Assembly (NCBI GenBank): GCA_910578145.1
Contig: CAJTPJ010000001.1
Coordinates: 80,847 to 144,846, forward strand
Direction: 5' to 3'
From: an uncultured Christensenella sp.
GTDB taxonomy: Bacteria; Bacillota; Clostridia; Christensenellales; Borkfalkiaceae
Length of the DNA stretch: 64,000 bases
In this document: positions 25,047 to 34,045 of the stretch, one piece after another
Layout of the letters: every line of letters starts with the position of its first letter
Position numbering within the stretch: the stretch's first letter is position 1
Position numbers and translations under genes: made by a program
The notes under the pieces: model-generated
What the model was told of the DNA's origin: nothing
Databases searched by the model: none
What the model saw: only the letters and a program-made list of their open reading frames with translations

Positions 25047-27263
25047 ATAAAAATTATCAATAGCGGCGTTTACTATACGGGCGGCGCGCTTTTAAAAGAA
25101 AACGTTGCGTTTATGGTAGACAGCAAAAAGCAAAAAGCTATAAAAGGTACGCTGGCTTACGGCGTGCTTACCGCGCACGATAAGGGCGACGGGGAAAATC
25201 TTAAACTCAAATTCGACTCGCTTATTTCCCACGACATAACTTACGTTAGCATTATCCAATCGGCAAAGGCTTCGGGTATGAAGCAATTTCCCGTGCCTTA
25301 CACGCTTACCAACTGCCATAACAGTCTTTGCGCCGTAGGCGGAACCATAAACGAGGACGACCACGTTTTCGGGCTGTCCGCGGCAAAAAAATACGGCGGG
25401 AACTTCGTGCCCGCAAACCTTGCCGTTATCCACCAATACGCCCGCGAAGCGCTTGCAAAATGCGGGGATATGATACTCGGCTCAGACAGTCACACCCGCT
25501 ACGGCGCGTTTGGCGCTATGGCTGTGGGCGAAGGCGGCGGCGAGCTGGTTAAACAGCTTTTAAACAAGACGTACGACGTTAAAAAACCGCCCGTAATCGC
25601 GGTATATATCAAGGGCAAACCCGCAAAAGGGGTGGGCCCGCACGACGTTGCGCTGGCGCTTATCGCCGCAACTTTCAAAAAAGGCTTTTTAAAAAATAAA
25701 GTGCTTGAATTTATCGGTCCGGGAATTAAAAACCTTTCTATGGACTTCCGTTCGGGCATAGACGTTATGACTACCGAAACGGCGTGCCTTTCCACCATAT
25801 GGGAAACGGACGAAACCTGCCGCGAGTTTTATAAACTGCACGGCAGAGAGAGCGATTTTAAGCTGATGAAACCCGCCGACCCCGCTTATTACGACGGCGC
25901 GGTAACTATTGATTTATCGCGCGTTGCCCCTATGATATCCCTGCCTTTCCACCCGTCTAACGCGTTTACCATAAAGGAATTTCTTGAAAATGCAAAAGAT
26001 ATTTTGGCAAATGTTGAAGAAGAAGGCAACAGGCTTAAAGGCGACGGCTCGTTTTGCCTGCGCGATAAAATTACGCAAGGCGGAGTGCGCGTAAACCAAG
26101 GCGTTATTGCAGGTTGCGCGGGCGGCAGTTACGAAAATATTGCCGAAGCGTCTGAAATTTTAAAAGGTTGCAGCGGCGGCGCGGAATTTTCGCTTGGCGT
26201 ATATCCGCAAAGCCAGCCCGTTTTCAAAGCGCTTGCAGATAACGGCTACGTTTCCTCGCTCGTTGCCGCGGGCGCTATCGTCAAACCGGCGTTCTGCGGT
26301 CCCTGCTTCGGCGCGGGCGACACCCCCGCAAACAACGCGCTTTCGGTGCGCCACACCACCCGCAACTTTGAAAACCGCGAGGGCAGTAAACCTTCCGAAG
26401 GACAGCTTTCGGCGGTGGCGTTAATGGACGCGCGCTCGGTTGCGGCAACCGCGGCAAACGGCGGTTTTATAACGCCTGCTACCGAGGCGGAGTACGTTAA
26501 GAAAATTAAAAAATACTATTTCGACGGCGGCATTTACGATAAAAAGGTTTACCGCGGCGCGGGCAAGCCCGATTGCTCCGCCGAGCTAGTTTACGGCAAC
26601 AACATAACGGATTACCCCAAACAAATTCCGCTTACACACAATATTTTGTTGAAAGCGGCAAGCGTTTTGACCGACCCCGTTACGACTACGGACGAGCTTA
26701 TTCCTTCGGGCGAAACCTCGTCGTACCGCTCCAACCCCGTAAGGCTGGCGGAGTTTGCGCTTTCCCGCAAAGACCCGCAATACGTTCAACGCGCAAAAGC
26801 AATTAAGGCGGACGAGGATATCCGCCGCGAAAGCGGCTCGTTGCCCGAAAGCGTTTTAAAGGAAGCGGGTATACGGGTTGGCGACGATACGCTTTACGCA
26901 AGTTTTATTGCGGCGGTAAAGCCCGGCGACGGTTCCGCGCGCGAGCAAGCGGCTTCCTGCCAACGCGTGCTTGGCGGCGCGGCTAATATCGCGGTTGAAT
27001 ACGCCACAAAACGCTACCGTTCCAACCTTATTAATTGGGGCTTGTTGCCGTTCACGTGCAGAAAGTTTGACTTTAAGGTTGGCGATTTCGTGTATATCGA
27101 AAATATAACCGAGCTTATAAAAGAAAATTGCACGGCAATCCCTGCAAAACATATATCCGCAGGTAAAGTTAAAAATATTATGCTTGAAATAGGCGAACTT
27201 ACCGAAGAGGAGAAAAACGTAATTTTATCGGGTTGCCTGATAAATTACAACAAGAAAAATTAA
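25044..27263 (+). CDS. ybhJ: Aconitase-superfamily hydratase (YbhJ type)
   Basis: A 739-residue member of the aconitase superfamily that aligns in style and length with E. coli YbhJ rather than with true aconitase. It keeps [4Fe-4S] ligand motifs AGCAGGSYEN (near residue 355) and CGPCFGAG (near 418-421), a GSDSHTRYGA substrate motif and the swivel domain near the C-terminus (INWGLLPF). The reaction is unknown; simple aconitase activity should not be assumed. It is monocistronic with its own promoter and terminator. Confidence 0.82.
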   Translation: MIKIINSGVYYTGGALLKENVAFMVDSKKQKAIKGTLAYGVLTAHDKGDGENLKLKFDSLISHDITYVSIIQSAKASGMKQFPVPYTLTNCHNSLCAVGGTINEDDHVFGLSAAKKYGGNFVPANLAVIHQYAREALAKCGDMILGSDSHTRYGAFGAMAVGEGGGELVKQLLNKTYDVKKPPVIAVYIKGKPAKGVGPHDVALALIAATFKKGFLKNKVLEFIGPGIKNLSMDFRSGIDVMTTETACLSTIWETDETCREFYKLHGRESDFKLMKPADPAYYDGAVTIDLSRVAPMISLPFHPSNAFTIKEFLENAKDILANVEEEGNRLKGDGSFCLRDKITQGGVRVNQGVIAGCAGGSYENIAEASEILKGCSGGAEFSLGVYPQSQPVFKALADNGYVSSLVAAGAIVKPAFCGPCFGAGDTPANNALSVRHTTRNFENREGSKPSEGQLSAVALMDARSVAATAANGGFITPATEAEYVKKIKKYYFDGGIYDKKVYRGAGKPDCSAELVYGNNITDYPKQIPLTHNILLKAASVLTDPVTTTDELIPSGETSSYRSNPVRLAEFALSRKDPQYVQRAKAIKADEDIRRESGSLPESVLKEAGIRVGDDTLYASFIAAVKPGDGSAREQAASCQRVLGGAANIAVEYATKRYRSNLINWGLLPFTCRKFDFKVGDFVYIENITELIKENCTAIPAKHISAGKVKNIMLEIGELTEEEKNVILSGCLINYNKKN

Positions 27264-27298
27264 ATAAAACCGCCCGCAATTTTGCGGGCGGTTTTTTA
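27264..27298. terminator. Bidirectional terminator after the hydratase gene
   Basis: Twelve-base-pair stem AAAACCGCCCGC/GCGGGCGGTTTT flanked by A and T runs; its right edge overlaps the stop codon of the convergent gene. Confidence 0.93.
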
Positions 27299-27685
27299 CG
27301 GTTCTACGGGCGCGGGAATATGCCTTTTGGGCAAGCGGTGCGAAAGGGGATTTCTGCCGAAAAATAATTTATCTAATTCGTCTTGGTCGCTTTCGTTATC
27401 GCCAAAGCGGATAACGAAAAATTCTCCGCCGTCAAAATTCCCGCGGAACCCCACGGCAACGCCCTTTTTATTGCGTATAACTTCGGGCATACCGTCGCGG
27501 CGTTCGGGGTATTCGTGCATATTTCCGTCGGGCGCGGGCTGGGTTTCGTCGGGTTGCTCTACCGAACGCTCGTCGGCGTTGTCGCCCGAGCGGCGGCATC
27601 CGGAAAAGCCGTAAACGCACAGCGCGACTATGAGAGTTGCCAAAACTGTGGAAATTATCGTAAACAAAGGTAATGACTTTTTCAT
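27296..27685 (-). CDS. Small membrane-anchored or lipo-protein, unknown function
   Basis: A 129-residue protein with an N-terminal hydrophobic segment ending in FSGCRR, a weak lipobox, followed by an acidic Glu/Asp/Pro-rich linker and a short domain (VIRNKKGVAVGFRGNFDGGEFFVIRFG). I do not recognise the family. The ATG at 27685 (MKKSLPL) is preferred to one 36 nt upstream because the signal sequence then starts normally. It diverges from the ABC importer genes. Confidence 0.6.
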   Translation of the reverse strand: MKKSLPLFTIISTVLATLIVALCVYGFSGCRRSGDNADERSVEQPDETQPAPDGNMHEYPERRDGMPEVIRNKKGVAVGFRGNFDGGEFFVIRFGDNESDQDELDKLFFGRNPLSHRLPKRHIPAPVEP

Positions 27686-27725
27686 ATTATCAGTATGTAA
27701 AAAATTTAAACGGCTATTCATTTAC

Positions 27726-27754
27726 TTGTAAAAACGCCGTCAAATTGATATAAT
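27726..27754 (+). promoter_or_regulatory. Promoter of the ABC importer operon, near-leaderless
   Basis: TTGTAA (27726-27731), 17-nt spacer and TATAAT (27749-27754). The ATG is 9 nt after the -10 box with no ribosome binding site, leaving a leader of at most about 3 nt. Confidence 0.6.
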
Positions 27755-27763
27755 TATATCGTT

Positions 27764-28771
27764 ATGCGAAAAATTTTTAAAATACTCATAGCCGCGTTAT
27801 CTGCGGCGGCTTTGGTTTGTTTTGCCGCTTGCGGCAACGACGAAAGCGGTAGCGTCAGGCTTGTAAACGTTTCCGTAGCGGAAGTGGGGACGAGAAGCGA
27901 TATCGACTATTTCGTAATAGCCGAGCCCGCCGCGTCGACCCGCGTTTCCGCTTTGCCACAATTAACTTTTTCAGGGGATTTGCAACTGCTTTACGGCGGT
28001 GAAAGCGGTTATCCCCAAGCGGTGGTGGTAGCTAAAAACGAATTGGTTGAACACGTTGCGGAAGAGCTTTCGTCAAAGCTGAAAAAAGGTTCGGCGTGGT
28101 TGCTTTCCGAAGAGGCTGCCGCCGAAAAAATCGTTTCCGCAGTCGGCGCGCATATAAGTCAGGGCGCAACTCCCGCGCTTAACGAAAAAAATCTTACGAA
28201 AGAAGTTATAAAAAATTGCTCGGTAAACTTTGTGGACGCGTGGGATTGCAAGCAGGAAGTTCAAGAGTTTATGCGCCTGATAAACGGGGTAGGCGAATCG
28301 TCTTTCGGCGTGCCGCAGGACGGGTTTTTTATTGAAAACGTTATGCACGGGGGAAAGTGGTATAACGGCAAAATAACGGTGTACACGCCGGACGGCGCGC
28401 CTGCTCTCGGGCTTGCCGAACTAATGTGTAACGGCGGGCTTTCAAATTGTGCGGAAACGGAGTACAAGGTGGTTGATTCTTCAATTATTCACACCTTTGT
28501 TACGGGCAACTCGCCCGCGGCGGACGTTTGCGTTTTACCGGTGAATATGGCGGTAAAACTGTTGGGCGGCGGCGAAAGATATAAACTGTTGGGCACGCTT
28601 ACGCACGGCAATTTGTACCTTGTTTCAAACGGCAAAAATACCGTTACACCTCGTAATATATCGCAGTTAACGGGTAAAACGGTGGGCGTTGTAAATCTTC
28701 CGCAAGTACCGGGGCTTACTTTTAAAACTATTTTAAACAAGTACGGCATCGCGTTTACGGAGGCAGGGTGA
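27764..28771 (+). CDS. ABC importer substrate-binding lipoprotein, apparently circularly permuted
   Basis: A 335-residue lipoprotein (lipobox FAAC, Cys23) of the NMT1/SsuA-like periplasmic binding fold. The order of its halves is unusual. Residues about 31-190 (IDYFVIAEPAAST, GDLQLLYGG, YPQAVVVAKNELV, NLTKEVIKNCSVNFVDA) look like the C-terminal half of relatives, while residues about 203-333 (ITVYTPDGAPALGLAELM, DVCVLPVNMAVKLL, LTGKTVGVVNLPQVPGLTFKTILNKYGIA) look like the half that normally follows the signal peptide. The ligand may be a thiamine-precursor-, sulfonate- or nitrate-like small molecule, but this is not shown. Permease and ATPase follow directly. Confidence 0.8.
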   Translation: MRKIFKILIAALSAAALVCFAACGNDESGSVRLVNVSVAEVGTRSDIDYFVIAEPAASTRVSALPQLTFSGDLQLLYGGESGYPQAVVVAKNELVEHVAEELSSKLKKGSAWLLSEEAAAEKIVSAVGAHISQGATPALNEKNLTKEVIKNCSVNFVDAWDCKQEVQEFMRLINGVGESSFGVPQDGFFIENVMHGGKWYNGKITVYTPDGAPALGLAELMCNGGLSNCAETEYKVVDSSIIHTFVTGNSPAADVCVLPVNMAVKLLGGGERYKLLGTLTHGNLYLVSNGKNTVTPRNISQLTGKTVGVVNLPQVPGLTFKTILNKYGIAFTEAG

Positions 28772-29547
28772 AAAAGTTTATAAAAGAGCGTAAACTTAAT
28801 ATAATTTGCTCGGTTGCGGCTGTCGCGTTTATTTGGGTGTGTTGGATAATCGCATATTACGCCGTGGGTAACGACTATATAATTCCGTCCTTTCAGGATA
28901 CTCTTTTCAGCCTTTTCAAATGCTTTTGCGAAGGCGGGTTTTGGGCGTCTTTCGGTTTTACTCTTTTAAGAACGCTTTTGGCGTTTTTAATATCGTTTTT
29001 ACTTGCCGCCGCTCTTGCTGCGGGTTCGGCGCTAAGCAAGGTTGTTAAAAGCGCGGTAAAACCGTTTATGACGGCGCTTCGCGCACTGCCCACGCTGGCG
29101 GTAATTTTAATATTTCTTATATGGACCAGCGCCGCCGTCGCGCCCGTAATAGTAACCGTACTTTTGCTGTTGCCTATGATATATGCGCGAATTAACGCGG
29201 CTATAGACAACGTTGACGGGGAAATTCTTGAAATGGCGCGGCTTTACGGCGTTACACGTAAGGATAGGCTTTTTAAAATTTACCTGCCCCAGATTTCGCC
29301 CGAAATTTTTGCTTTGACGGGCTCGGATATTTCGCTGGGACTCAAAGTTATGATTTCCGCCGAAGTGCTTTCAAACACTTATCTTAGCCTGGGCGGATTA
29401 ATGCAGTCCGCGCGCTCCTTTTTGGAAATGCCGCGGCTTGCCGCGCTAACGCTCGTTGCCGTGCTTTCGGGGCTTGTGGCGGAAGTCTGTTTTTCGCAAC
29501 TTAAAAGAATAAACCGCAAGTGGTTGAAGGCGGCGGAAAATGATTGA
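28768..29547 (+). CDS. ABC importer permease (SsuC/TauC-like)
   Basis: A 259-residue inner-membrane permease with about six helices and the EAA-type loop EMARLYGVTRKDRLFKIYLPQISP (about 150-175) that docks on the ATPase. It starts at a GTG overlapping the stop of the binding-protein gene. It belongs to the nitrate/sulfonate/taurine importer family; the substrate is not defined. Confidence 0.9.
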   Translation: MKKFIKERKLNIICSVAAVAFIWVCWIIAYYAVGNDYIIPSFQDTLFSLFKCFCEGGFWASFGFTLLRTLLAFLISFLLAAALAAGSALSKVVKSAVKPFMTALRALPTLAVILIFLIWTSAAVAPVIVTVLLLLPMIYARINAAIDNVDGEILEMARLYGVTRKDRLFKIYLPQISPEIFALTGSDISLGLKVMISAEVLSNTYLSLGGLMQSARSFLEMPRLAALTLVAVLSGLVAEVCFSQLKRINRKWLKAAEND

Positions 29548-30199
29548 AATTAAAAACCTTACTAAAAAGTACGGCGAGTTAACCGTTTATAATAATTTCA
29601 ATCTTTCGTTAGAAGAAAATAAAGTTACCTGCATATTGGGTGAAAGCGGAAGCGGTAAAACCACCCTTTTAAACTGTATAGCTCGGCTTACGGCTTTCAC
29701 GGGCGAAATTACAAAAGTAAAATGCTCGTACGTTTTTCAAACTCCGCGGCTCGTGCCCAACCTAACCGTTTACGGCAATCTTGCGCTTACTTGCGGAGAC
29801 GAAGATAAAATTTATAAAATTTTAGAGGAAGTGGAATTATCGGATAAAGCCCAAGCGTACCCCGCGCGCCTTTCAGGCGGACAGGCGCAACGCGTTTCAC
29901 TGGCGCGCGCATTTCTACGCGGCGGCGGACTTATGCTTTTGGACGAGCCCTTTTCATCTTTGGATTTAAAGTTAAAATATAAGCTGTACGCCCTGTTTAA
30001 AAAACTTTGCGAACGAAATAATACCACGGCGCTTTTTGTAACTCACGATATAGACGAGGCGTTACAACTTGCCGACCGTCTGATAGTTATAAAAGACGGG
30101 GCGTGCGTTTTGGACGGGTGTGCGGACGGAACGTCAAGGGAGCGGGTTATTTCCGCGCTTTTATCGCTTGACAACAATTTCGGCGATAATTATAATTAA
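29540..30199 (+). CDS. ABC importer ATP-binding protein (SsuB-like)
   Basis: A 219-residue ATPase with Walker A (GESGSGKTT), signature (LSGGQAQRVSLARA), Walker B (LMLLDEPFSSLD) and H-loop (FVTHDIDEA). The ATG overlaps the permease end by 8 nt. It energises the importer formed with the two upstream genes. Confidence 0.93.
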   Translation: MIEIKNLTKKYGELTVYNNFNLSLEENKVTCILGESGSGKTTLLNCIARLTAFTGEITKVKCSYVFQTPRLVPNLTVYGNLALTCGDEDKIYKILEEVELSDKAQAYPARLSGGQAQRVSLARAFLRGGGLMLLDEPFSSLDLKLKYKLYALFKKLCERNNTTALFVTHDIDEALQLADRLIVIKDGACVLDGCADGTSRERVISALLSLDNNFGDNYN

Positions 30200-30223
30200 A
30201 TTGTAAAAAATCAGGAGTGAAAT

Positions 30224-30757
30224 ATGAAAAAGTTTTTTAAAGAATTTAAAGAGTTTATCACCCGCGGCAACGTTTTGGATATGGCTGTAGGTATTATCGT
30301 GGGCGGCGCGTTTACGGCAATAGTAAATTCGCTTGTCAAAAACATTTTAACGCCGCTTATAAATTGGATTCCCGGCGCGGACGGTACAAGCGCGCTGCAA
30401 GTGGTTTTAAGAGACGCCGTTTATGCGGAAGATAACGTAACGGTTATTAAAGAAGCGTTGGTTATCGATTTCGGCGCGGTAATTTCAGCTATAATTACCT
30501 TTTTAATTACCGCGTTCGTACTGTTTTTAATAATAAAAACCGTTAACCATATTCACGCAAAAAGCGAAAAAATAAAAGAAGAATACAGGAAAAAGAACAA
30601 AAAAGCTGAAGTTGAGGCAGTGGAAGCGGTTGAAGAAGCCGCAGAAGAGGTTAAAGCTGCGGAAGAAGTTGCGGAACAGCTTGCGCCCGCACCTGCGCCC
30701 ACTACCGAGGAATTACTTGCGGAAATACGCGACCTTTTAAAAGCAAATAATAAGTAA
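30224..30757 (+). CDS. mscL: Large-conductance mechanosensitive channel
   Basis: A 177-residue osmotic safety valve. The N-terminal amphipathic helix FKEFITRGNVLDMAVGIIVGGAF and first membrane helix are highly typical, the second helix is at about 88-108, and the C-terminal bundle follows. The protein is some 30 residues longer than usual, with an extra Glu/Ala/Val-rich coiled-coil-like stretch before the final EELLAEIRDLLK. CAGGAGTG precedes the ATG. Confidence 0.96.
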   Translation: MKKFFKEFKEFITRGNVLDMAVGIIVGGAFTAIVNSLVKNILTPLINWIPGADGTSALQVVLRDAVYAEDNVTVIKEALVIDFGAVISAIITFLITAFVLFLIIKTVNHIHAKSEKIKEEYRKKNKKAEVEAVEAVEEAAEEVKAAEEVAEQLAPAPAPTTEELLAEIRDLLKANNK

Positions 30758-30759
30758 AT

Positions 30760-30795
30760 GAAAAGCCGTACGTTATGAAGTGCGGCTTTAATAAT
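30760..30795 (+). terminator. Probable terminator after mscL
   Basis: Ten-base-pair stem AAAGCCGTAC/GTGCGGCTTT (one G-T pair) with an 8-nt loop and a short T-rich tail. From here to 30951 no gene is seen; the AT-rich stretch contains imperfect inverted copies around TCAAACG and a TATAAT at 30903-30908 without a gene after it. Confidence 0.65.
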
Positions 30796-30951
30796 TGCGT
30801 ATTTAATTTTGTCAAGCGTTTGATATTAAAATTTGTAAAATTTTTACGCTTAAATTTCAAAAAATGTATTGTCAAACGATTTGCTTTGTCAATATGTTGT
30901 GTTATAATTAAAATAGTTTTGGTAAATATTGTGTAGCGCGGTGAAAATCGG

Positions 30952-31260
30952 TTACGCTACCACGAAAAAGGCAAGTCCCGAGCGGAACGCCAAAAAGAAA
31001 AACCAAATATTTAAAACGGCAACTACGGGCATTAAAATCATAAGCAGCAAATTTTTTAAACGGTAGCGCATTATAAACATACTTATATAAATTGCAAGCG
31101 CTCCGCCTAAAATTGCGGTAATAATTAATTTTCCGTCGCCCGACGGCTTGGATTCTTGTTCGCCGTACTCGTCGCGTTGCGATTTTAAAAGCATAACGGC
31201 GTAAAAGTTTACGGCTAAAATATAGGTTGCCAAAATTACGTACAAAAGTACCATACGCAT
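30952..31260 (-). CDS. DUF1294-like small membrane protein
   Basis: A 102-residue protein with three hydrophobic helices and a short polar loop (KSQRDEYGEQESKPSGDGK) after the first. The sequence LIITAILGGALAIYISMFIMRYRLKNLLLMILMPVVAVLNI resembles the core of DUF1294 proteins (in which LGG, G and a HK/RK loop recur). A second ATG six bases inside (31254) could be the true start. No ribosome binding site is visible. Function unknown. Confidence 0.6.
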   Translation of the reverse strand: MRMVLLYVILATYILAVNFYAVMLLKSQRDEYGEQESKPSGDGKLIITAILGGALAIYISMFIMRYRLKNLLLMILMPVVAVLNIWFFFLAFRSGLAFFVVA

Positions 31261-31300
31261 AGTATGAACTTAAAATAAAGATAAAATACGGAGTGATAAA

Positions 31301-31798
31301 ATGCCTGAAATAGCAATTTTAATGGGCAGTAAGTCTGATTTTAGCGTAGTTAAACCCGCCGTAAGCGTTATAAAGAGCTTTGGCGTGGACGTGGAGGTCA
31401 GGATTATATCCGCGCACCGTACGCCCGACGAAGCGCACGCGTTTTCGTGCGACGCCGAAAAAAACGGCGTTGAGGTTATAATATGCGCCGCGGGCAAAGC
31501 GGCACACCTCGGCGGGGTAATAGCGGCTTATACCGCGTTGCCCGTAATAGGTTTACCCGTCAAAACCGATATGATGGGCGGGCTTGACAGTCTTTTATCG
31601 ATAGTGCAAATGCCTGCGGGCATACCCGTAGCTACGGTAGGTGTAAACGCGGGTGAAAACGCGGGATTGCTTGCTTTGCAAATACTTTCCGTAAAGCGCC
31701 CCGAAATCCGCAAAAAGCTATACGAATACAAGGCGAAAATGAGAGAAAAAATAAATTCCGACGACGTTGCTCTTAAAACAGAGTTAGAGCAGCTGTGA
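31301..31798 (+). CDS. purE: N5-carboxyaminoimidazole ribonucleotide mutase / AIR carboxylase
   Basis: A 165-residue enzyme of de novo purine synthesis, producing CAIR. MGSKSDF, SAHRTPDE and SLLSIVQMPAGIPVATV are the expected motifs. No purK lies in the window, so either PurK is encoded elsewhere or this PurE carboxylates AIR directly. CGGAGTG precedes the ATG. First gene of the purine cluster. Confidence 0.95.
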   Translation: MPEIAILMGSKSDFSVVKPAVSVIKSFGVDVEVRIISAHRTPDEAHAFSCDAEKNGVEVIICAAGKAAHLGGVIAAYTALPVIGLPVKTDMMGGLDSLLSIVQMPAGIPVATVGVNAGENAGLLALQILSVKRPEIRKKLYEYKAKMREKINSDDVALKTELEQL

Positions 31799-31802
31799 AA
31801 CC

Positions 31803-31834
31803 ATACCCGCAAACGCTTGCGGGTATTTACTATT
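31803..31834 (+). terminator. Hairpin terminator or attenuator between purE and purC
   Basis: A 10-bp stem ATACCCGCAA/TTGCGGGTAT with loop ACGC and a T-rich tail. As purE and purC are adjacent purine genes, it may act as a partial attenuator rather than an operon end. Confidence 0.7.
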
Positions 31835-31884
31835 TTATTAACGACCGTTTAAACGGCTGAAAGTTTTTATAAAGGAGAAATTTT

Positions 31885-32607
31885 ATGCAGCAGAAGGAAC
31901 AGCTTTACGAAGGCAAGGCTAAAAAGGTTTACGCAACTGAAAACCCCGATTTGGTAATCGTGTCTTACAAGGACGACGCTACGGCGTTTAACGGGCTTAA
32001 AAAGGGTACGATTGTCGGCAAGGGCGTAATCAACAACAAAATGAGCAATATGATGATGGCTATGCTTGAAAAGAAAGGCGTGCCCACTCACCTTGTCGAA
32101 GAAATTGACGACAGAAATACCGTCGTTAAAAAAGTTGAAATAGTTCCCCTCGAAGTTATTATAAGAAACGTTGCGGCGGGCAGCTTTTCCAAACGCTACG
32201 GCGTGGCGGAGGGCACTGCGTTTTCCGCGCCCACAATAGAGTTTTCCTATAAAAACGACGACTTGGGCGACCCTTTGATAAACGACTATCACGCGTTGGC
32301 TTTAAACCTTGCTACCGCTGAAGAAATTGAAACCATAAAGAAAATGGCTTTCGCCGTAAACGAAGCTATGAAAGAGTTTTTTAAAACTTTAAACGTAGAT
32401 TTAATAGATTTCAAGCTGGAATTCGGCAGATTTAAAGGACAGATAGTGCTTGCGGACGAAATTTCCCCCGATACCTGCCGTTTCTGGGAGGCGGGCAGTT
32501 GGGACACCACCAAGCACGTAAGCCTTGATAAGGACAGGTTCCGCCGCGACCTCGGCGGAGTAGAGGACGCGTACAAAGAAATTTTTAAACGTCTTACCGG
32601 AGAATAA
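31885..32607 (+). CDS. purC: SAICAR synthetase
   Basis: A 240-residue enzyme joining CAIR and aspartate with ATP. The N-terminal LYEGKAKKVY, the RNVAAGSFSKRYGV motif and LIDFKLEFGR/DEISPDTCRFW are all diagnostic. AAAGGAG precedes the ATG. Confidence 0.97.
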   Translation: MQQKEQLYEGKAKKVYATENPDLVIVSYKDDATAFNGLKKGTIVGKGVINNKMSNMMMAMLEKKGVPTHLVEEIDDRNTVVKKVEIVPLEVIIRNVAAGSFSKRYGVAEGTAFSAPTIEFSYKNDDLGDPLINDYHALALNLATAEEIETIKKMAFAVNEAMKEFFKTLNVDLIDFKLEFGRFKGQIVLADEISPDTCRFWEAGSWDTTKHVSLDKDRFRRDLGGVEDAYKEIFKRLTGE

Positions 32608-32613
32608 TAAAGT

Positions 32614-34035
32614 ATGGGCGGTTTTTTTGGTTCGGTAAAAAAGAGCAGCGCCGTGTTCGACGTTTTTTTGGGCACGGATTATCATTCCCACTTGGGTACC
32701 AAACGCGGCGGTATGGCGGCTTTCGATAAGGAAACGGGTTTACAACGCGAAATTCACAATATCGAAAACGCGCCGTTCAGAACTAAGTTCGAGCGCGTAT
32801 TAAACGAAATGAAAGGCAACGCGGCAATCGGCTGTATTAGCGATACCGACCCGCAGCCGCTTTTAATGGTTTCCAAGCTGGGTACTTACGCCATATGCAC
32901 CGTAGGCATAATAAACAATTCCGAAAAATTGAAAAAGGATTTGCTTGCCCGCGGAGGTTATTTCGACGCTATGACGGGTAGTAAAGTAAACACGAACGAA
33001 CTTATTGCAGCGCTTATCAACAGCAAGTCGAGCTACGTAGAAGGTATACGTTACGCGCAAGAGCAAATCGAAGGCACTGCAAGCATACTTCTGCTTACGG
33101 ACAGGGGCACGCTTATCGCCGCGCGCGATAAAGTTGGCAGGCTTCCCGTGCTCGTGGGTAAGTGTGCGGACGGTTTTTGCGTTTCTTTTGAAAGTTTTGC
33201 TTACAAAAAGTTGGGCTATTTGGACGAGCGCGAGCTTGGTCCCGCGGAGATAGTTGAAATTTCCGCCGACGGAATAACTCAACTTGCGCCCGCGGGCGAA
33301 AAAATGCGTATTTGCGCGTTTTTGTGGTCGTATTACGGCTATCCCACGTCTAATTACGAGGGGGTCAACGTTGAAGTTATGCGTTGCAGAAACGGTGCAA
33401 TCTTTGCAAAAAACGATGAAAAAACGCACGATATGCACGAAATAGACTACGTTGGCGGCGTTCCCGATTCGGGCACTCCCCACGCTATAGGTTACGCCAA
33501 CGCAAGTAAAGTTCCGTTTGCGCGCCCCTACATAAAGTATACGCCCACCTGGTCGCGCAGTTTTATGCCCGTAAACCAGACTGAGCGCAACAAAGTTGCT
33601 AAAATGAAACTTATCCCCGTGCACGAGTTTATAGAAGGCAAGCGGCTTCTGCTTGTTGACGACAGTATAGTGCGCGGCACGCAACTTAAAGAAACGGTGG
33701 AGTTTTTATATTCGCACGGCGCGAAAGCGGTGCATATGCGTTCGGCTTGCCCGCCCATAATGTACGGTTGCAAATACCTTAATTTCTCGCGTTCGTCTGG
33801 GGATATGGATTTGATTACCCGCCGCACTATGATGGAGTTAGAGGGTGAAGAGGGCGAAAAGCATATGGCTGAATACAGCGATTCCAATACAGAACGCGGC
33901 AAGGCAATGCGCAAGGCGATATGCGATAAATTCAAGTTCGAATCTCTCGAATTTCAGTCCATCGAGGGCTTGATTGAGGCAATAGGCATTGAGCCGTGCA
34001 AGCTGTGCACTTATTGCTGGACGGGCAAAGAGTAG
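32614..34035 (+). CDS. PurF paralogue with an inactive glutaminase domain
   Basis: A 473-residue relative of amidophosphoribosyltransferase. The catalytic N-terminal Cys is absent (the start reads GGFFGSVKKSSAVFDVF where PurF has CGVFG), and the glutaminase motifs HVRYST and HNGNLTN are replaced by IGCISDTD and VGIINNSE. The C-terminal phosphoribosyltransferase loop LLLVDDSIVRGTQ is intact, as are the ending cysteines CKLCTYCW. Such paralogues recur in Clostridia; it may be an ammonia-dependent form, a regulator or a partner of the adjacent true PurF. Its actual role is not established. Confidence 0.85.
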   Translation: MGGFFGSVKKSSAVFDVFLGTDYHSHLGTKRGGMAAFDKETGLQREIHNIENAPFRTKFERVLNEMKGNAAIGCISDTDPQPLLMVSKLGTYAICTVGIINNSEKLKKDLLARGGYFDAMTGSKVNTNELIAALINSKSSYVEGIRYAQEQIEGTASILLLTDRGTLIAARDKVGRLPVLVGKCADGFCVSFESFAYKKLGYLDERELGPAEIVEISADGITQLAPAGEKMRICAFLWSYYGYPTSNYEGVNVEVMRCRNGAIFAKNDEKTHDMHEIDYVGGVPDSGTPHAIGYANASKVPFARPYIKYTPTWSRSFMPVNQTERNKVAKMKLIPVHEFIEGKRLLLVDDSIVRGTQLKETVEFLYSHGAKAVHMRSACPPIMYGCKYLNFSRSSGDMDLITRRTMMELEGEEGEKHMAEYSDSNTERGKAMRKAICDKFKFESLEFQSIEGLIEAIGIEPCKLCTYCWTGKE

Positions 34036-34045
34036 GTAAAGCCCT

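Noticed and set aside
30796..30951. Possible small gene or RNA after mscL
   Set aside because: There is a TATAAT and some inverted repeats, but no -35 at the right distance, no open frame beyond about 15 codons and no clear fold.
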